Below, in pieces: positions 1-5,926 of a DNA stretch of 10,851 nucleotides; within the stretch, counting starts at the first letter, position 1, and each line of letters starts with the position of its first letter. Where the stretch lies: contig JBBRQP010000094.1 of assembly GCA_038226175.1 (NCBI GenBank), positions 1 through 10,851 on the forward strand, read 5' to 3'. A program made the translations under genes and the position numbers. The stretch comes from JBBRQP01 sp038226175 (lineage in GTDB: Bacteria > Cyanobacteriota > Cyanobacteriia > Gloeobacterales > Anthocerotibacteraceae). Below the pieces are notes generated by a model. It ran no database searches. It saw nothing but the letters and a program-made list of their open reading frames with translations, and was not told the origin of the DNA.

Positions 1-84
1 GGCAATTATTCGTTGTGAGCCTTCTTTATTGAAGTAGGCAGCTAAAATCCGTTGGCGCAGATCCACTGAATATGGTTTTCCCAT
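1..84 (-). CDS. IS630-family transposase, N-terminal fragment (runs off left edge)
   Basis: An ATG at 84 on the minus strand opens exactly 28 codons that stay open to the window edge. The peptide begins MGKPYSVDLRQRILAAY and continues FNKEGSQRIIA. The opening PYS-DLR-RI-AAY followed by an EGSQR-IA segment is the usual start of IS630-family (Tc1/mariner-related) transposases, where it forms the first helices of the DNA-binding HTH domain. A purine-rich GGAGAGGG lies just upstream and could serve as ribosome binding site. The gene starts 35 bases after the stop of the Spy-like gene on the same strand, so the element's end must fall in that short gap (about 85-119). I could not fix its terminal inverted repeat. 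The catalytic DDE part lies outside the window, so intactness is unknown. Confidence 0.72.
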   Translation of the reverse strand, partial: MGKPYSVDLRQRILAAYFNKEGSQRIIA

Positions 85-119
85 CACCCTCTCCATTTAG
101 TCCAATTAATATAGCTCTT

Positions 120-662
120 TCACTTGAAAATTGCTGTAATATTTCCCAGGGGAATCCCAGAGCTACTCACGGACGAGGAAACCGTTACTTTGTTAAATGA
201 TGCACTAGGCATATCTTGGGTGAAAGCACCACTGCTGACCGAGTTCGCCATATATTGTTGCCGTAATTGTTGTCGTTGCTGGGTTGTGAGTAAGGCGCGA
301 ATACGTAAAATATTTTCGGTACGCAGTTGTCCCAAGTCATACTGTAACTGTTGCATGCGCTCGAATCGTTGCCGAACCTGACTATCAGATTCACCTACAA
401 GCGAGCGATGAAAATCACGCTGAGCACGTAAAATCTGGTCGCGAATATCCTGAATATGGGATTTATCCTGGTCTTGCATAGTCTTAATTTGCGTAGCCTG
501 ATCAGTGGTCAGCCCAACAGCCTGTAAGTTGAGTTGCAACTCCAAACTTTTTTTGGGACTAACCGATGGCGGTATCTGCCCATGCACCGGGAGCAATAAC
601 ATACCCACCAATCCCAGCAAGGGAAGTTTAGAAGCGTACATCATAAAGTCCAGTATCAGCAT
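120..662 (-). CDS. Exported Spy/CpxP-like periplasmic protein (LTxxQ motifs)
   Basis: This gene probably encodes a small periplasmic protein of the Spy/CpxP fold, a family of ATP-independent chaperones or metal/stress sensors. The N-terminus has a hydrophobic run (about residues 13-25 from the longest start) ending VHGQ, which looks like a Sec signal peptide. The mature part is helical and rich in Q, R and D. It carries the two family signatures LTTDQ (51-55) and LTTQQ (125-129), separated by a long amphipathic stretch. The Ser-rich tail after residue 140 is probably disordered. The longest start (662) overlaps the anti-sigma gene by 35 bases. The tandem ATGs at 644 and 641 (MMYASKL) reduce this to 17 or 14 bases, give a shorter signal peptide and are more likely. 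As third gene of an ECF operon it is a plausible envelope-stress effector or sensor. That role is inferred. Confidence 0.75.
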   Translation of the reverse strand: MLILDFMMYASKLPLLGLVGMLLLPVHGQIPPSVSPKKSLELQLNLQAVGLTTDQATQIKTMQDQDKSHIQDIRDQILRAQRDFHRSLVGESDSQVRQRFERMQQLQYDLGQLRTENILRIRALLTTQQRQQLRQQYMANSVSSGAFTQDMPSASFNKVTVSSSVSSSGIPLGNITAIFK

Positions 663-1155
663 TGACAGCTAAATCATCGCTACCTGTAGTCGGTAACTCT
701 ATCACGAGGTCTGTTACCGCTACGCTCGTAGGTGTGCTGTGGCGCAGCACACCAGGCACAAAGAAAATCAGCGCACAAGCAGCAGCTAAGCCACCTACCA
801 ACCATTGCCAAGGAAGACGCCTCATAGGTGGTTGGATTGCCTCCATGACCCGCTGTTCCAAATCTGCCGCAGCAATCCGAGGCTGTGGCGCATTAATTTG
901 TAAAAAGTCAATCAAGGGCTGGTCTTGATCTACAGCTGTGATGGCATTCATAATTCGCCCTTCCAAATCAGCTCTCGCTGACGTAGGCTCAGGGGCATAG
1001 GTCTGTAAAAAGCCAATCAACGTGCCGTCCTCTGATTCCAAGTCCACAGCTTGCAAGATCTGTGCCTCCAAGCTAGGGTGCGGTAGCGGTGGAACCGGGG
1101 CATTTGATTTTAGGTAAGCGAGGACTGGGGTGAAGTCTAATTCATGGTCATTCAT
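628..1155 (-). CDS. Anti-sigma factor-like membrane protein with three tandem 35-residue repeats
   Basis: The gene lies directly after the ECF sigma gene, and its ATG overlaps the sigma TGA in an ATGA arrangement, so the two are translationally coupled. The 175-aa product has a cytoplasmic N-terminal part, one transmembrane helix (about 117-134, after the basic MRRLPWQW) and a short outer tail. The cytoplasmic part contains three copies of a module of the form hhxFLQxxAPxP-DLExRIMxAI at residues 11-37, 46-72 and 81-107, with an exact period of 35. No HxxxCxxC zinc motif of ZAS-type anti-sigma factors is present, and the only cysteine is in the membrane helix. Topology and position say anti-sigma factor. 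That it binds the neighbouring sigma factor is inferred. The repeats may be the sigma-binding units. Confidence 0.72.
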   Translation of the reverse strand: MNDHELDFTPVLAYLKSNAPVPPLPHPSLEAQILQAVDLESEDGTLIGFLQTYAPEPTSARADLEGRIMNAITAVDQDQPLIDFLQINAPQPRIAAADLEQRVMEAIQPPMRRLPWQWLVGGLAAACALIFFVPGVLRHSTPTSVAVTDLVIELPTTGSDDLAVNADTGLYDVRF

Positions 1156-1733
1156 AGCGTAACTCCTTGCGTTTCAAACCACTCCTTGAGCTTACGGCGC
1201 CCGTAATAAATACGGGACTTAACCGTTCCTACTGGCACATCCAGAATTTGAGCGACCTCATCTTGAGGCTTTTCTTGGAGGTCATGAAGAACTATGACTT
1301 CCCGTTGCTCTTCTGAGAGTGAGTCAAGAGCTCTTTGAACTAGTTGCTGTCTATTAAGACGTGTCAGATTGTCTTCACGTTCATCTGATACCGGCAGGTT
1401 TTCTAAAGAATTATACTCAGGAAGCGTGACTACTTGAAGGCGACGACTTTGTTTGCGTCGGGCATCTTGACAAACGTTGTAAGTAACCCGAAACAACCAA
1501 GTTGAAAACTGACTATCTCCACGAAAACCCGGTAAACTGCGATGTACTTTAACAAACACTTCTTGGGTCAGATCGTCTAGACCTTCACTTTTACTCGTGA
1601 GCTGAAATAACAAGCTACGGACACGAGGACAATACCGCTGGTACAGATAACGAAAGGCCGTATTATCGCCCTCAAGAACACGGCTAATCAGCTGTTGATC
1701 ACTATCAGAGACAGGCATTACGGCGAGAACCAT
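1152..1733 (-). CDS. ECF (extracytoplasmic function) RNA polymerase sigma factor
   Basis: A sigma-70 family group 4 (ECF) factor of 193 aa, the usual size. Region 2 spans about residues 24-95 with DLTQEVFVKVH (54-64), which contacts core polymerase and the -10 element, and FSTWLFRVTYN (76-86). Region 4 spans about 130-185: LSEEQREVIVLHDLQ, then the HTH recognition segment VGTVKSRIYYGRRKLK (168-183), which reads the -35 element. There is no region 1.1 or 3. The chosen start at 1733 gives MVLAVMPVSDSD. The ATG at 1718 (MPVSDSD) is equally possible, and neither has a clear Shine-Dalgarno. The gene leads an operon with the anti-sigma-like and Spy-like genes. A likely self-recognised promoter lies at 1767-1792. 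It resembles cyanobacterial SigG-type factors, but I do not assign a letter. Confidence 0.93.
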   Translation of the reverse strand: MVLAVMPVSDSDQQLISRVLEGDNTAFRYLYQRYCPRVRSLLFQLTSKSEGLDDLTQEVFVKVHRSLPGFRGDSQFSTWLFRVTYNVCQDARRKQSRRLQVVTLPEYNSLENLPVSDEREDNLTRLNRQQLVQRALDSLSEEQREVIVLHDLQEKPQDEVAQILDVPVGTVKSRIYYGRRKLKEWFETQGVTL

Positions 1734-1766
1734 AGATTAGGGCGGGGACGGATTGGCTTTGGGTTG

Positions 1767-1792
1767 AGACGCACAGGAGTACTAAAAGTTCA
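1767..1792 (-). promoter_or_regulatory. Candidate ECF-type autoregulatory promoter
   Basis: On the minus strand TGAAC (1792-1788) and CGTCT (1771-1767) are separated by exactly 16 bases. ECF promoters commonly have an AAC-containing -35 and a CGT-containing -10 at this spacing. Transcription would start near 1760, about 27 bases before the sigma start codon. ECF operons are usually self-activating, which fits. The assignment rests on pattern and position only. Confidence 0.5.
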
Positions 1793-1910
1793 GATCGCTT
1801 CATGTTATGTTATCGCTTTTTTTGGTGTATGAGTGGCAGCAGATATTTAATTTGTCCCCAGCATAACAAAGTTTAAGAGCTTAGTATTTGAGTATTTTTC
1901 ATCCTATACA

Positions 1911-1973
1911 TGTTAGTCAATAACAGTTTGTTGGGCAGAAAACCGCTAGCGTAATACTATTGTCGTTAACAAT
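1911..1973 (+). promoter_or_regulatory. Two short inverted repeats upstream of the permease gene
   Basis: The 252-base gap between the divergent sigma and permease genes holds TGTTA-N5-TAACA at 1911-1925 and ATTGT-N5-ACAAT at 1959-1973. Both have 5-base arms and 5-base spacers, ending 61 and 13 bases before the permease start. Between them, TTGTTG (from 1928) and a TAATAC/TACTAT stretch (from 1952) could be weak promoter elements. They may be operators for the permease gene, but arms this short can arise by chance. I see no NtcA-type GTA-N8-TAC site. Confidence 0.28.
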
Positions 1974-1985
1974 GGACTGCTGGTA

Positions 1986-3026
1986 GTGACTTTGCTCAAA
2001 AACTTTACTGCATTCTGGTCATCCCAGCCCGCTAGGCTCAAAAACGCCTTGTTAATTGGTATGGCACTGCTGACGCCTCTAGCGGCTCAATTGACTAGTC
2101 AGCCCACCTATATCATTAACGTTTTGGTATCAGTCGGCATTTATATGGTGCTGGCGATGGGCCTTAATATCGTGGTGGGCATGACCGGATTACTGGATCT
2201 AGGCTACATCGCTTTTTTTGCAGTAGGCGCCTACAGTATGGCGATCCTGAGTAGTCATGGGTGGAGTTTTTGGCTGGTGTTGCCCGTAGCAGCAGCCCTA
2301 GCAGGTAGCTTCGGGGTCTTACTTGGTGCACCGACCTTACCGCTGAGAGGTGATTATCTTGCTATTGTGACCTTAGGGTTTGGGGAAATTATTCGCATCT
2401 CTCTCAATAATTTAGATGACCTGACGAATGGCCCCCAAGGCATTGCGGGCATTGCTGCACCAGTGATTCCTTGGTGGGGAAGTAGCGGCTTTATCTGGCT
2501 CTCTCTCGTTCAGCCAGTGCAGTTATATTATCTGGCGTTGTTGTTTGTAATAGCCGCTTGGACTATCACCAGCCGTCTCAAAAATTCACGGATTGGACGG
2601 GCTCTACTCGCAATTCGAGAAGATGAAATCGCCGCACGGGCGATGGGCCTAGATACGATCCGTCTCAAACTTTTGGCATTTGCGAGCGGAGCTGCTTTTG
2701 CGGGCACGATTGGCGTCTTATTTGCCAGTCAGATTACCTTTGTTTCACCAGAAAGTTTTACATTATTTGAGTCGGTAATTGTACTTTCGATGGTCGTATT
2801 AGGTGGCATGGGTTCGGTTGCTGGTGCAGCTCTCGGTGCCTTTATTCTGGTGGTTTTACCCGAGGTGCTCCGTGGCTTTTCGGAATACCGGATGTTAATC
2901 TTTGGCGCGTCCTTGGTGCTAGTCATGCTATTGCGCCCCCAAGGATTACTGGGCGAAGACCCCACAGCCACCAAAGTCATGGCAGAAGCAGAACCAGCCC
3001 CTAGTGAAGAAAAAGTCAAGGTTTAA
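1986..3026 (+). CDS. livM: Branched-chain/neutral amino acid ABC transporter permease (LivM family)
   Basis: One of the two inner-membrane permease subunits of a HAAT-type ABC importer (Liv, or Nat in cyanobacteria), which takes up neutral or branched-chain amino acids. The 346-aa product is highly hydrophobic. Conserved LivM segments are GLNIVVGMTGLLDLGYIAFFA (split: 59-68 and 69-78), LRGDYLAIVTLGFGEIIRI (120-138) and the EAA-like cytoplasmic loop GRALLAIREDEIAARAMG (204-221), where the ATPase docks. The charged tail after residue 325 is cytoplasmic. The start is a GTG with no obvious Shine-Dalgarno. TTG at 1992 is an alternative. No binding protein, ATPase or second permease lies alongside, which is normal in cyanobacteria, where Nat subunits are scattered. 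UrtC (urea) is a related alternative, but the motifs read as amino acid type. Confidence 0.9.
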   Translation: MTLLKNFTAFWSSQPARLKNALLIGMALLTPLAAQLTSQPTYIINVLVSVGIYMVLAMGLNIVVGMTGLLDLGYIAFFAVGAYSMAILSSHGWSFWLVLPVAAALAGSFGVLLGAPTLPLRGDYLAIVTLGFGEIIRISLNNLDDLTNGPQGIAGIAAPVIPWWGSSGFIWLSLVQPVQLYYLALLFVIAAWTITSRLKNSRIGRALLAIREDEIAARAMGLDTIRLKLLAFASGAAFAGTIGVLFASQITFVSPESFTLFESVIVLSMVVLGGMGSVAGAALGAFILVVLPEVLRGFSEYRMLIFGASLVLVMLLRPQGLLGEDPTATKVMAEAEPAPSEEKVKV

Positions 3027-3235
3027 GCAACCATCGGCTGTGGCGTGGTCATGGCAAGCTCTACACCTGCTACCGAATATTCGTTGGCATAATACAAATC
3101 AGTTTTGAACTAAAGATTACGGGCAGTTTGTGTTATCAACTAAAAATTGACCATTAGATGTATGCGCACCGCTTTCAGGGCACATACCTCAAGTAAATTT
3201 ACTCGGGGGAGAAACTTTGCGTAGGCACAGATGAA

Positions 3236-3258
3236 ACTTGGCTCAGACCAAGCCAAGT
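3236..3258 (-). terminator. Hairpin downstream of rpsJ, possible terminator
   Basis: ACTTGGCT (3236-3243) and AGCCAAGT (3251-3258) form an 8-bp perfect stem with a 7-base loop, 8 bases after the rpsJ stop. Read on the minus strand it is followed only by TTCATCTG, a weak U-tract, so termination strength is uncertain. The rest of the 240-base gap back to the permease gene shows no gene. Confidence 0.4.
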
Positions 3259-3266
3259 CACACCCG

Positions 3267-3581
3267 CTAGAGCTTGACCTGGATATCCACGCCTGAGGGC
3301 AAATCCAGCTTCATCAGCGCATCAATTGTTTTGGCGGAAGGCTGATAAATATCAATAATCCGCGAATGGGTGCGCGACTCGAAATGTTCTTGGGAGTCTT
3401 TGTCTACGTGAGGTGAACGCAGTACGCAATAGCGACGAATACGTGTCGGTAGCGGGATGGGACCCACTGCGGCAGCATTGGTACGGTTAGCGGTCTCCAC
3501 GATTTTGCCGCAAGAGGTGTCGAGCAATTTATGGTCAAAGGCTTGTAAGCGAATGCGAATCTTTTGTTGAGCGAGCGCCAT
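3267..3581 (-). CDS. rpsJ: 30S ribosomal protein S10
   Basis: S10 of the small ribosomal subunit head, also known in bacteria as the NusE partner in transcription antitermination. The 104-aa length is normal. Diagnostic stretches are KIRIRLQAFDHKLLD (8-22), GPIPLPTR (40-47), VLRSPHVDKDSQEHFE (53-68), RIIDIYQP (74-81) and the C-terminal DLPSGVDIQVKL, all typical of cyanobacterial and plastid S10. The start ATG has only a weak AGAAG upstream. A candidate promoter with -10 TATACT lies 28 bases upstream. In cyanobacteria rpsJ usually follows tuf in the str operon. Here the upstream neighbour is argS on the opposite strand, so this copy stands alone and needs its own promoter. Confidence 0.97.
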   Translation of the reverse strand: MALAQQKIRIRLQAFDHKLLDTSCGKIVETANRTNAAAVGPIPLPTRIRRYCVLRSPHVDKDSQEHFESRTHSRIIDIYQPSAKTIDALMKLDLPSGVDIQVKL

Positions 3582-3609
3582 GATAACTTCTGATTAAGCA
3601 CAAGAAACT

Positions 3610-3638
3610 AGTATAGCTTCTTATGTCATGGTTTTGTA
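3610..3638 (-). promoter_or_regulatory. Candidate sigma-70 promoter of rpsJ
   Basis: On the minus strand TATACT (3615-3610), one mismatch from TATAAT, lies 28 bases before the rpsJ ATG. A weak -35, TACAAA (3638-3633, three of six matches), sits 17 bases further upstream. The 101-base gap between rpsJ and argS must hold the promoters of both divergent genes. I found no convincing argS promoter in it. Confidence 0.38.
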
Positions 3639-3682
3639 CGACTTTTCTCATATCATAGAAATTCTGTAGACAATGGTAAACC

Positions 3683-5431
3683 ATGATACTCCATGACTAC
3701 GTTCAACAACTTTTAGCCGTAGGTGTGACACGGGCTTTTCAAGCGGGCAAGTTGGGAAATCTCACCCAACTACCAATCGCTCAGGAGATTTTGGTCGAAA
3801 ATCCCAAAAATCCTGATCATGGTCATTACGCGACCCCCCTTGCGCTGACCCTTGCCAAAGCGGCAAAACTTGCCCCACGCACCCTTGCTGATGCTCTAGT
3901 ACACTCTGTGCAAAACATGGATGTGATCCTTAGTGTGGCCGGACCAGGCTTTATCAATATTCGGCTCGCTGATCCTCTGCTCGCAGCAGGACTGCAAGAG
4001 ATTTTGACCCAACAAGCAAATTACGGACGGACAGTTGCGAGTAAACCTGAAAAGATTTTGGTAGAATTTGTATCTGCCAATCCGACCGGTCCACTGCATG
4101 TGGGTCATGGACGTTGGGCTGCCCTGGGTTCTGCGATTACTAATCTGCTTACTTTTGCCGGACATGAAGTTCATACCGAGTTTTATATCAATGACGCTGG
4201 CAATCAGATGAATTTGCTGGGTATTTCTCTGCAAGCGCGCTATCGACAAGCCTTAGGCGAGCCTGCTACCATGCCCGAAAACGGCTATCAGGGCAAGGCC
4301 ATGATCGAGATGGCTCAAGGTTTGATCAGTGAAGTCGGCGCAAATCAGTGTGAGGCTGAGGCAATTTGGTTTCAGGAATATGCTTATCACAAAATCTTGG
4401 CTCAACAAAAAGCGATCTTGACCGAGTTTCATGCCGAATTTGAAACTTGGTTTAGTGAGCGGATCTTGCATCAGGGGCAACCTTCGGCGATCGAACAGGG
4501 CTTGCAGGCGTTAGATGCAGCGGGTTATTTGGACTATCGCACCGAAGAAACCGATAGCCCAAATGCCGCGATTTTCTTTAAAACCACTCAATTTGGGGAT
4601 GATAAAGACCGCGTAGTGAAAAAGACTAATGGCGACTATACCTATATGGCGGCTGATATTGCCTATCATCGCCACAAGTTACAGCGTGGGTATGACCGGC
4701 TGATCAATATTCTCGGAGCGGATCATCATGGCTATATGGCTCGGCTCAAGGCGATTGTCCAGGCCTTTGGCTACCCCGCTGATACTCTCGAAGTCATGAT
4801 TGGGCAGATGGTCAAGCTCTATCGCCAAAACCCAACCACGGGCCAAAAAGAAGAAGTGCGCATGTCCAAACGTACCGGGGAAGGCGTGACCGTAGATGAC
4901 CTGCTCTACGGCCTTGAGAGTGAAGAAACTGCTATCGGTACAGACGCGGCTCGTTGGTATCTACTTAGCCAATCTCCTGATTCTCAGATTACCTTTGATT
5001 TAGATCTAGCTGTCGAGCAATCTAAAGATAACCCGGTCTTTTATGCCCAGTACGCCTATGCCCGTAGTTGCTCTCTGGAGCGCGTCGCAGCTGAAAAAGG
5101 TTTTAGTGCGCCTGATACCTTTGTATTTGTGGACAATGGGGGGCAGCTTCTGCTCCAACAACCAGAAGAACAAGCCCTGATTTTGGCTCTACTCAAGGCT
5201 CCTGAGCTATATCGTTTGGCTGCCATTGAGCGCGCCCCCCACAAACTAATCACCTACACCGCTGAGGTCGCCCAACTATTTCACCGCTTCTATGATAAGT
5301 GCCCTGTATTACGGATTATGGAAAACGACCCAGCTCTAGCCTATGCGCGTTGGGGACTTTGTCGTGCTACCCGTCAGGTATTAGCCAATAGCCTGGATTT
5401 GTTAGGGATTAGTCATCCAACTGCAATGTAA
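3683..5431 (+). CDS. argS: Arginyl-tRNA synthetase
   Basis: Class I aminoacyl-tRNA synthetase that charges tRNA-Arg with arginine using ATP. The 582 aa are full length. Domains in order: N-terminal Add-1 domain that contacts the tRNA D-loop (about 1-110); Rossmann catalytic domain with the HIGH signature as HVGH (139-142, within NPTGPLHVGHGRW) and GADHHGY (345-351); the KMSKS loop as RMSKR (393-397); then the helical DALR anticodon-binding domain (NPVFYAQYAYAR at 450-461 to the end). The last residues, SLDLLGISHPTAM, match the family's conserved LLGI-P-M ending, so the gene is intact. The start gives MILHDYVQQLL, the expected N-terminus. Translation begins 101 bases from the divergent rpsJ. 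The tRNA-Leu gene follows after 39 bases and may be partly co-transcribed. Confidence 0.98.
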   Translation: MILHDYVQQLLAVGVTRAFQAGKLGNLTQLPIAQEILVENPKNPDHGHYATPLALTLAKAAKLAPRTLADALVHSVQNMDVILSVAGPGFINIRLADPLLAAGLQEILTQQANYGRTVASKPEKILVEFVSANPTGPLHVGHGRWAALGSAITNLLTFAGHEVHTEFYINDAGNQMNLLGISLQARYRQALGEPATMPENGYQGKAMIEMAQGLISEVGANQCEAEAIWFQEYAYHKILAQQKAILTEFHAEFETWFSERILHQGQPSAIEQGLQALDAAGYLDYRTEETDSPNAAIFFKTTQFGDDKDRVVKKTNGDYTYMAADIAYHRHKLQRGYDRLINILGADHHGYMARLKAIVQAFGYPADTLEVMIGQMVKLYRQNPTTGQKEEVRMSKRTGEGVTVDDLLYGLESEETAIGTDAARWYLLSQSPDSQITFDLDLAVEQSKDNPVFYAQYAYARSCSLERVAAEKGFSAPDTFVFVDNGGQLLLQQPEEQALILALLKAPELYRLAAIERAPHKLITYTAEVAQLFHRFYDKCPVLRIMENDPALAYARWGLCRATRQVLANSLDLLGISHPTAM

Positions 5432-5470
5432 GTCCCTGTCCATGGCAAGATAGTAAAGCCCTGTTAATCG

Positions 5471-5555
5471 GGGGGTGTGGCGGAATGGTAGACGCATCGG
5501 ACTTAAAATCCGAAGTTGCGAGAGCGACGTGGGAGTTCGACTCTCCCCACCCCCA
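5471..5555 (+). tRNA. trnL: tRNA-Leu (anticodon UAA), intron-less
   Basis: A complete 85-nt type II cloverleaf. The acceptor stem is GGGGGTG (5471-5477) with CACCCCC (5548-5554) and discriminator A at 5555. The D arm lies around GCGGAATGGTAGACGC. The anticodon stem TCGGA/TCCGA (5497-5501/5509-5513) encloses loop CTTAAAA with anticodon TAA at 5504-5506. A long variable arm (GTTGCGAGAGCGAC) marks leucine. The T arm is GGGAG-TTCGACT-CTCCC. The 3' CCA is not encoded. In many cyanobacteria and in plastids this gene is interrupted by a group I intron in the anticodon loop, and here there is none. The gene is intact and borders the integrase region, so it is the likely integration target. Confidence 0.97.
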
Positions 5556-5696
5556 AACGATTTCAGGCTCTGAGTCCCGCTTATAGCGGGATTTCTGCTA
5601 TCTAGGGTCTCTGCTACCAAGTGATACCAAGAACCACAGAATACTATAAAAAGGGATAGAATTTGGTAACGGTAGAGGAAGCGCGGTAACGCCACT
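5556..5696 (+). other. Putative left attachment region (attL arm) of the element
   Basis: This 141-base gap between the tRNA 3' end and the integrase start is rich in short repeats: TCTGCTA at 5594-5600 and 5610-5616, TACCAAG at 5615-5621 and 5625-5631 (10-base period), and GGTAACG at 5665-5671 and 5685-5691 (20-base period). Tyrosine integrases bind such arm-type repeats beside the core crossover site. The core itself would be a stretch of the tRNA 3' end, and its partner copy was not found to the right in this window. Confidence 0.4.
5574..5596 (+). terminator. Hairpin after tRNA-Leu, probable terminator
   Basis: TCCCGC (5575-5580), loop TTATA, GCGGGA (5586-5591), followed by TTTCT. A G-U pair extends the stem to 7 bp. 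It lies 18 bases after the tRNA end and has the layout of a short rho-independent terminator. If the attachment core is the tRNA 3' end, this hairpin belongs to the element side. Confidence 0.45.
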
Positions 5697-5771
5697 ATGT
5701 TAGACAAACACCCTGAAACTCTTGTCAGAGATGCAAATCAACGCTTAAAAGCGGGTAACGTAGGCGTTACC
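5665..5771 (+). repeat. Four copies of GGTAACG around the integrase start
   Basis: GGTAACG occurs directly at 5665-5671, 5685-5691 and 5754-5760, and inverted as CGTTACC at 5765-5771. The last two form GGTAACG-TAGG-CGTTACC, a 7-bp inverted repeat with 4-base spacer inside the integrase coding sequence. The spacing of the first two is two helical turns. Candidates are arm-type integrase sites, excisionase sites or an operator for int. Which protein binds is unknown. Confidence 0.5.
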
Positions 5772-5903
5772 ATCTGGCTACAACCCGGACGTACCAAACT
5801 TTACTTAAGAGGTAAATTCCCACCCAAGCCGGGGAGTGACAAAACAATTCCCCACCGTCAAGCCCTGACGCTTGATGTAAAGGCTAGTAAGCCGCGGGTA
5901 TAG
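5697..5903 (+). pseudogene. Tyrosine integrase, N-terminal part cut off by a frameshift
   Basis: The 68-codon reading frame starts at ATG 5697, the first start after an in-frame stop at 5673, and ends at TAG 5901-5903. It contains VGVTIWLQPGRTKLYLRG (22-39) and PPKPGSDKT (42-50), the beta-rich N-terminal module seen in cyanobacterial tyrosine integrases, which probably binds arm-type DNA sites. The integrase then continues in another frame: codons from 5900 read IDYALNQAKLIGAK, the expected next helix. The downstream frame is closed at 5888 (TAA), so the shift lies between 5888 and 5903. Adding one G to the GGG run at 5896-5898, or removing one CG at 5895-5896, restores a continuous protein. 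No classical -1 slippery heptamer is visible. AGAGGAAG (5673-5680) is too far for a good ribosome site. Confidence 0.75.
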
Positions 5904-5926
5904 ACTACGCCCTTAACCAAGCAAAA

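Noticed and set aside
3165..3195. Imperfect hairpin downstream of the permease gene
   Set aside because: TATGCGC/GCACATA pairs with a mismatch, a long loop and no U-tract. It is too weak to call a terminator.
5402..5707. 101-codon minus-strand frame across the tRNA-Leu and attachment region
   Set aside because: It runs antisense through the tRNA and shows no protein-like features. It is a chance open frame.
5888..5903. Programmed -1 frameshift site in the integrase
   Set aside because: No X-XXY-YYZ slippery heptamer is visible at the junction, so mutation or sequencing error is the simpler reading. Slippage remains only a side possibility.
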